Assembly (NCBI GenBank): GCA_905182985.1
Contig: CAJJDN010000046.1
Span: 47,631 to 111,630, forward strand
Origin: Paramecium sonneborni
Lineage: Eukaryota > Ciliophora > Oligohymenophorea > Peniculida > Parameciidae
DNA length: 64,000 nucleotides
Direction: 5' to 3'
The notes below the pieces were generated by a model. The model saw only the letters and a program-made list of their open reading frames with translations. It was not told the origin of the DNA and ran no database searches. The position numbers and the translations under genes were made by a program. Below are positions 60,603 to 64,000 of this stretch, one piece after another. Every line of letters starts with the position of its first letter. Positions within the stretch are counted from its first letter, which is position 1.

Positions 60603-63440
60603 TCATTTCTCTGTTAATTCTCTATATCCTTTCCAATCACTTGGTTTCTAATAATTTGTTTCCTCCATAGAATGTAATACAGCTTCAGTTGGACCATCAT
60701 TGGGTTTAAGTTTTAGTGCCTCTTAGAAAGTAGCACGAGCAGTTTTCCAATCTCCATCTAAATAAGCTTAAAAGGCTTTACGAAACACTTACTAAACAAA
60801 TTATACAATAATATTTACCATAAAATCTTTTTTGAATCCAGTTAACAAAAATCTTAAATCTTTATTAGTTTCAAGATGTTCTGCTACTTTAAATTCTCCA
60901 CATTCAAACATCTCTTTAATTTCTAATTTCTTCTATCTCAAAATCATTCTCAATTCTTCTTTTGTGAAATCCTTATATTTTACTAATGGATCATTGCTTG
61001 GAGGTAAATTATCAACATTCATATCTATTGTATATAGACTCACAGGAATATTTGATCCCTTTACACAAACTCTATCTATGTGTCTTATATATTCTTAGAA
61101 TTCAGGTGAAAAGTGTTCATAAAGTTATTCAGAAATTAAAATTGGAACACCATATTATTTTGTCGCTGCTTCCAATCTTGATGCCATATTAACATTTGGA
61201 CTCAAATAAGATGCATCAATTTTATAATTTGATCCTATAGCTCCTTCAATTCCCCATCCCATGTGTAATCCAAATCCGATCTTTACTTTATAGTTATCCA
61301 TTCTTGCTTACAATCTTTTATCTTATCGATAAGCTAAGATCTTTGGTTCTCTATTAATTTTACATTAAATTTTCATAAACGAAATCAAAGCACAATCTGA
61401 TAAAGTAGAAATATATCTATTATTATTATTTCTTATTACTATTTATCATGCCAAATTACGTTGTCCTCTTCAAAAGAATATGTTTCTGGTCTAGTCTTCC
61501 ATACTAATAAAAATGCATCACCAATATTCTTATTTGCTGCACCTAAATATCTATCTACCATTGTGTGTACTATATCTCCTATATTGTTAACAAAAACCAT
61601 GACATCTTCTTATAAAACTTCTGTAGCATCTGTAAAATTTCTGATATCACAAAAACCATAAATAGCTACTTTTTTAATTCCAGGCAACATGGGATCTACA
61701 TCACCTTACTTTTTCATATTAATTTTAATAATTTCTGTACCTGCATCACCAAACCCTAAAGCAAGTAAAGTTCCAATTTTAACTATAGTGTTTTCAATTT
61801 TAACAGTTTCATTAGAATTTTCATTTTAAATCACAGCCATTTCTGTAACAATTTATGGATCATTTGCTATTTTATTAATTTTATCAATCATTCTTTCTAA
61901 TGGCCTCAATGCCAAATCATTAGAATCTTTAGAAAACATCATAGCTCCAAAAGTCAAGACAATACTTACGAAGATAGTTCTGATAATAGATAAGATACTA
62001 GTCATAACAGCTGCTTGTCTTGTACTTAAGATACCTACAACATCTGAATTCTCTTTACTAAAGGAATATGAATATAAAAATACTCAAATTAGGCTATGGC
62101 TTCATCAGGTAAATTAGTTGTTGTGATAAGAGTATCATAATTCAAATTAAAAGCTCCAACATCTTATTCATCAATTCTTAAATTAGGGTAATCCTCATGT
62201 TCATAAATAGGGAAATCTTTATAATTATAAAGTGGGCTTGTAAATAAGACAATGTAATTGTCTATACCACTATGATCAATAATAATTTAATTGTATGCAT
62301 TTTTAACATCATCATATGTGGAGGCCTCTGATTCAGCAAGTTTGACAAATTATTAAGATTACATCAACATACTTGTAGGTGGAGACACAAAATAATCAAC
62401 AGAGAAGAGTGGAATCAAAAATAATAATGCTAAAACAACAATGATAACTTTCTTAGTTGTTGCATCTGATAACATTTTAGAAACTTTAGATTCTTTAGTT
62501 TCTTACTCTTCATTTTAAGTACCACCACCACCATTATTATTATTGTTATTTTGTTGTTCAATTCTTTCTTATATTTATGGTTAAATTGTATTAGTTTTTC
62601 TTTTCTATCTCCTTTATGATATTAATTTCTAAACTTTATCTTCATCCTCTTTATTTGCAGATTTATAAACTTTCACTAATCTTATTAACCTCACTAACCT
62701 AACTACTCTACCTGCTTTAGTTCCTACTCTTGATGCTCTTCCTGCTCTTGCTAATCCTGCTGTGTTTTTGGCTTATCCTCCAGCACCACTTAATCCAACA
62801 GCCGTATTGAACATATTAATATCAAGCAATAAAGATATTGTTGATATTGTATCAAGCCAAAAGAAGAAGGATAGAAAGTATCCCTCTTTTACTATTACCG
62901 ACAATATGATTTCAGTTGAAAACATTATCTTAATCTATTAATAAAACTGTTTTACCAAACAAGTGATGTTCAATCCATCAAAAACTATGTCTGCATTCTA
63001 ACGAAATGCAGCAACCCTTATATCATCTCCAAAAAGTGCATATAGAGTCAGAACATTTATTAGTACTTAAAATAATGTACTCTCCAAAACTATTTCAAAA
63101 ATAGAAGCACGATGAGAACTAGGTTTATTAATGTCAAATCTTACTTCTTTTCCGTTGTCTGTTGAAAGATATCTACGTCTGGTGGTCCTTCTGGCTAATC
63201 AGTCATATTTTATTTTATATTTAATATTAACATTTATTTTCAAACACTTCCCTCCTTATCTATTCATTTCCTCACTATAATTATTAACTATTTCTTCTCT
63301 TAATGCTGAAATTTCTTCAAATCGACCATCAAATCGTATCTCTTTATATTTCTAAAAGATTTAGACTTTTATTCAAACTTTTAAATCACAAAAGATTCGT
63401 GAATTCTAAATTATTTTGCTAATTATTCATTTATTTTCAT
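60603..63440 (-). CDS. Adenylate cyclase fused to a voltage-sensor domain
   Basis: Makes cAMP (class III). N-terminal exons MKINEQLAKQFRIHESF, FDGRFEEISALREEI and RREVFENK are joined by introns of 38, 29 and 37 nt to RRTTRRRYLSTDNG. S1-S4-like segments follow: FQVLINVLTLYALFGDD, TEIILSVIVKEGYFLSFFFWLD, and the S4 ARAGRASRVGTKAGRVVRLVRL with Arg every third position. After a Gln/Asn linker, a helix (KKVIIVVLALLFLIPLFSVDYF), an extracellular domain of about 130 residues, another helix (SILSIIRTIFVSIVLTFGAMMF), then the catalytic core: YGFCDIRNFTDATEVL, NKNIGDAFLLVW, LHMGWGIEGAIGSNYKIDASYLSPNVNMASRLE. A TPR-like tail (AFQAYLDGDWKTARATFQEAL) ends it. Further introns of 26, 23 and 27 nt. Confidence 0.88.
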
Positions 63441-63560
63441 ATAATAGAAAAAACTAAATAAATTTATTTTACTCTAGCTTCTTCATTCAAACTATACTTT
63501 TCGATAAAAATAACAAAATTTATTATTCTGATAAATTAATAAAAATCCTCATTATATCTA
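63441..63560. promoter_or_regulatory. Short upstream region of the cyclase gene
   Basis: Only 120 bp separate the cyclase ATG from the stop of the next gene upstream on the same strand; the core promoter must be here. AT-rich, no specific motif recognised. Confidence 0.4.
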
Positions 63561-64000
63561 TCATTATAATTTTAATTTTAGGCAACTTGAATTTCCTCCT
63601 TCCCATTTAATGGCAAAACTTTATTCATCAAGTTATGCAAAAAAATATTTTTCTTTATGAATGTTTATCCATTTATATTAGGAATCCTTGAATTTTTAAG
63701 TATTTGTACTCTGATCTTTTTTCATACAACCTTTCAATTAAATTGGTAAATGATAATCGTATATTACAAATTCTCCTGATGGATCAAAGTAAAGAGTAAA
63801 ATGTTTAAAAGTCTTAATAGATTCTTTGATATCTTTAATTCTATAAATGTTCAATTAAAATATTTTACTTTTCTTCGAAATTTATAGTATCTGGAACTTG
63901 AATTGCAACAGGAACTTGAATTGGAACTGGAACTTGAGTTGGAACTGGAACTTGAATTGGAACTGGAACTTGAATTGGAACTTGAGTTGAAACTGGAACT
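63561..64000 (-). CDS. 3' end of a gene with a VPVP(I/T)Q repeat (partial)
   Basis: Enters from the right window edge. The visible part opens with repeats VPVPIQVPVPTQ, then VPDTINFEEK, and after a 28-nt intron (GTAAAA...TTATAG) IKDIKESIKTFKHFTLYFDPSGEFVIYDYHLP ... QYKWINIHKEKYFFAQLD, ending SFAIKWEGGNSSCLKLKLQ and TGA. The C-terminal part looks like a compact beta-rich domain. No family recognised. Confidence 0.65.
63892..64000 (-). repeat. 18-nt coding minisatellite
   Basis: On the minus strand units of GTTCCAGTTCCAATTCAA and variants (ACT for ATT; some units 12 nt) repeat at least six times and continue beyond the edge. Encodes VPVP(I/T)Q. Confidence 0.85.

Overview
The window reads as macronuclear DNA of a ciliate that uses the code in which TAA and TAG mean glutamine and TGA is the only stop. 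In that code, long AT-rich stretches that look empty under the standard code become full-length conserved proteins (choline kinase, AMP deaminase, cytochrome b5, FHIT, TIM50, PLK4, MAK, a class III cyclase). Introns are tiny (about 19 to 38 nt, GT...AG), gene ends lie 16 to 50 bp apart, and two nuclear tRNA genes are present. This fits a Paramecium-like oligohymenophorean. However, many introns end in AAG or CAG rather than the near-universal TAG of P. tetraurelia, so I do not assign a species.

Layout, left to right. 0-9.2 kb: a PH-domain kinase, a Myb/SANT factor, a coiled-coil gene, a choline/ethanolamine kinase and an unknown gene. 9.2-14.1 kb: sparse, with a small ORF, a coiled-coil fragment, an HSF-type factor and a flippase-like remnant. 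14.1-23.5 kb: a membrane histidine-kinase-like protein, a kinase with an HCD loop, a cyclic-nucleotide-binding protein, a FHIT-like protein, AMP deaminase and SF-assemblin. 23.5-26.8 kb: a MAK-type cilium kinase in an exact 1,372-bp tandem repeat whose copies are separated by one N, almost certainly an assembly artefact, followed by a small unknown gene. 27-30.8 kb: an unknown gene, an EF-hand protein, and the left arm of an inverted duplication. 31-36.3 kb: tRNA-Lys, a Gln-rich coiled-coil gene, a 1,060-residue unknown protein and cytochrome b5. 37.2-40.1 kb: the right inverted arm (coiled-coil copy plus a RING protein). 40.3-51.7 kb: a START protein, a second Myb, PLK4, a basic Gln-rich protein, a second HSF, a tRNA-Ile-like relic, an AGC kinase with a myosin-tail-like N-terminus, an MDR oxidoreductase and a small gene. 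52.7-58.9 kb: a zinc-finger protein, a second histidine-kinase-like protein, tRNA-Arg, an SMP-30-like propeller, TIM50, a coiled-coil gene and a basic protein with a PP1-docking motif. 60.6-64 kb: a voltage-sensor/adenylate-cyclase fusion and the 3' end of a gene with a VPVP(I/T)Q repeat.

The gene set is weighted to signalling and cilia/basal bodies: five protein kinases (PH-CAMK-like, HCD kinase, MAK, PLK4, AGC), a cyclase and a cNMP-binding protein, two histidine-kinase-like receptors, SF-assemblin and an EF-hand protein. They do not form an operon. I read every reading frame by eye, so intron boundaries and starts are best fits, and long unannotated gaps may still hide genes with unusual structure.
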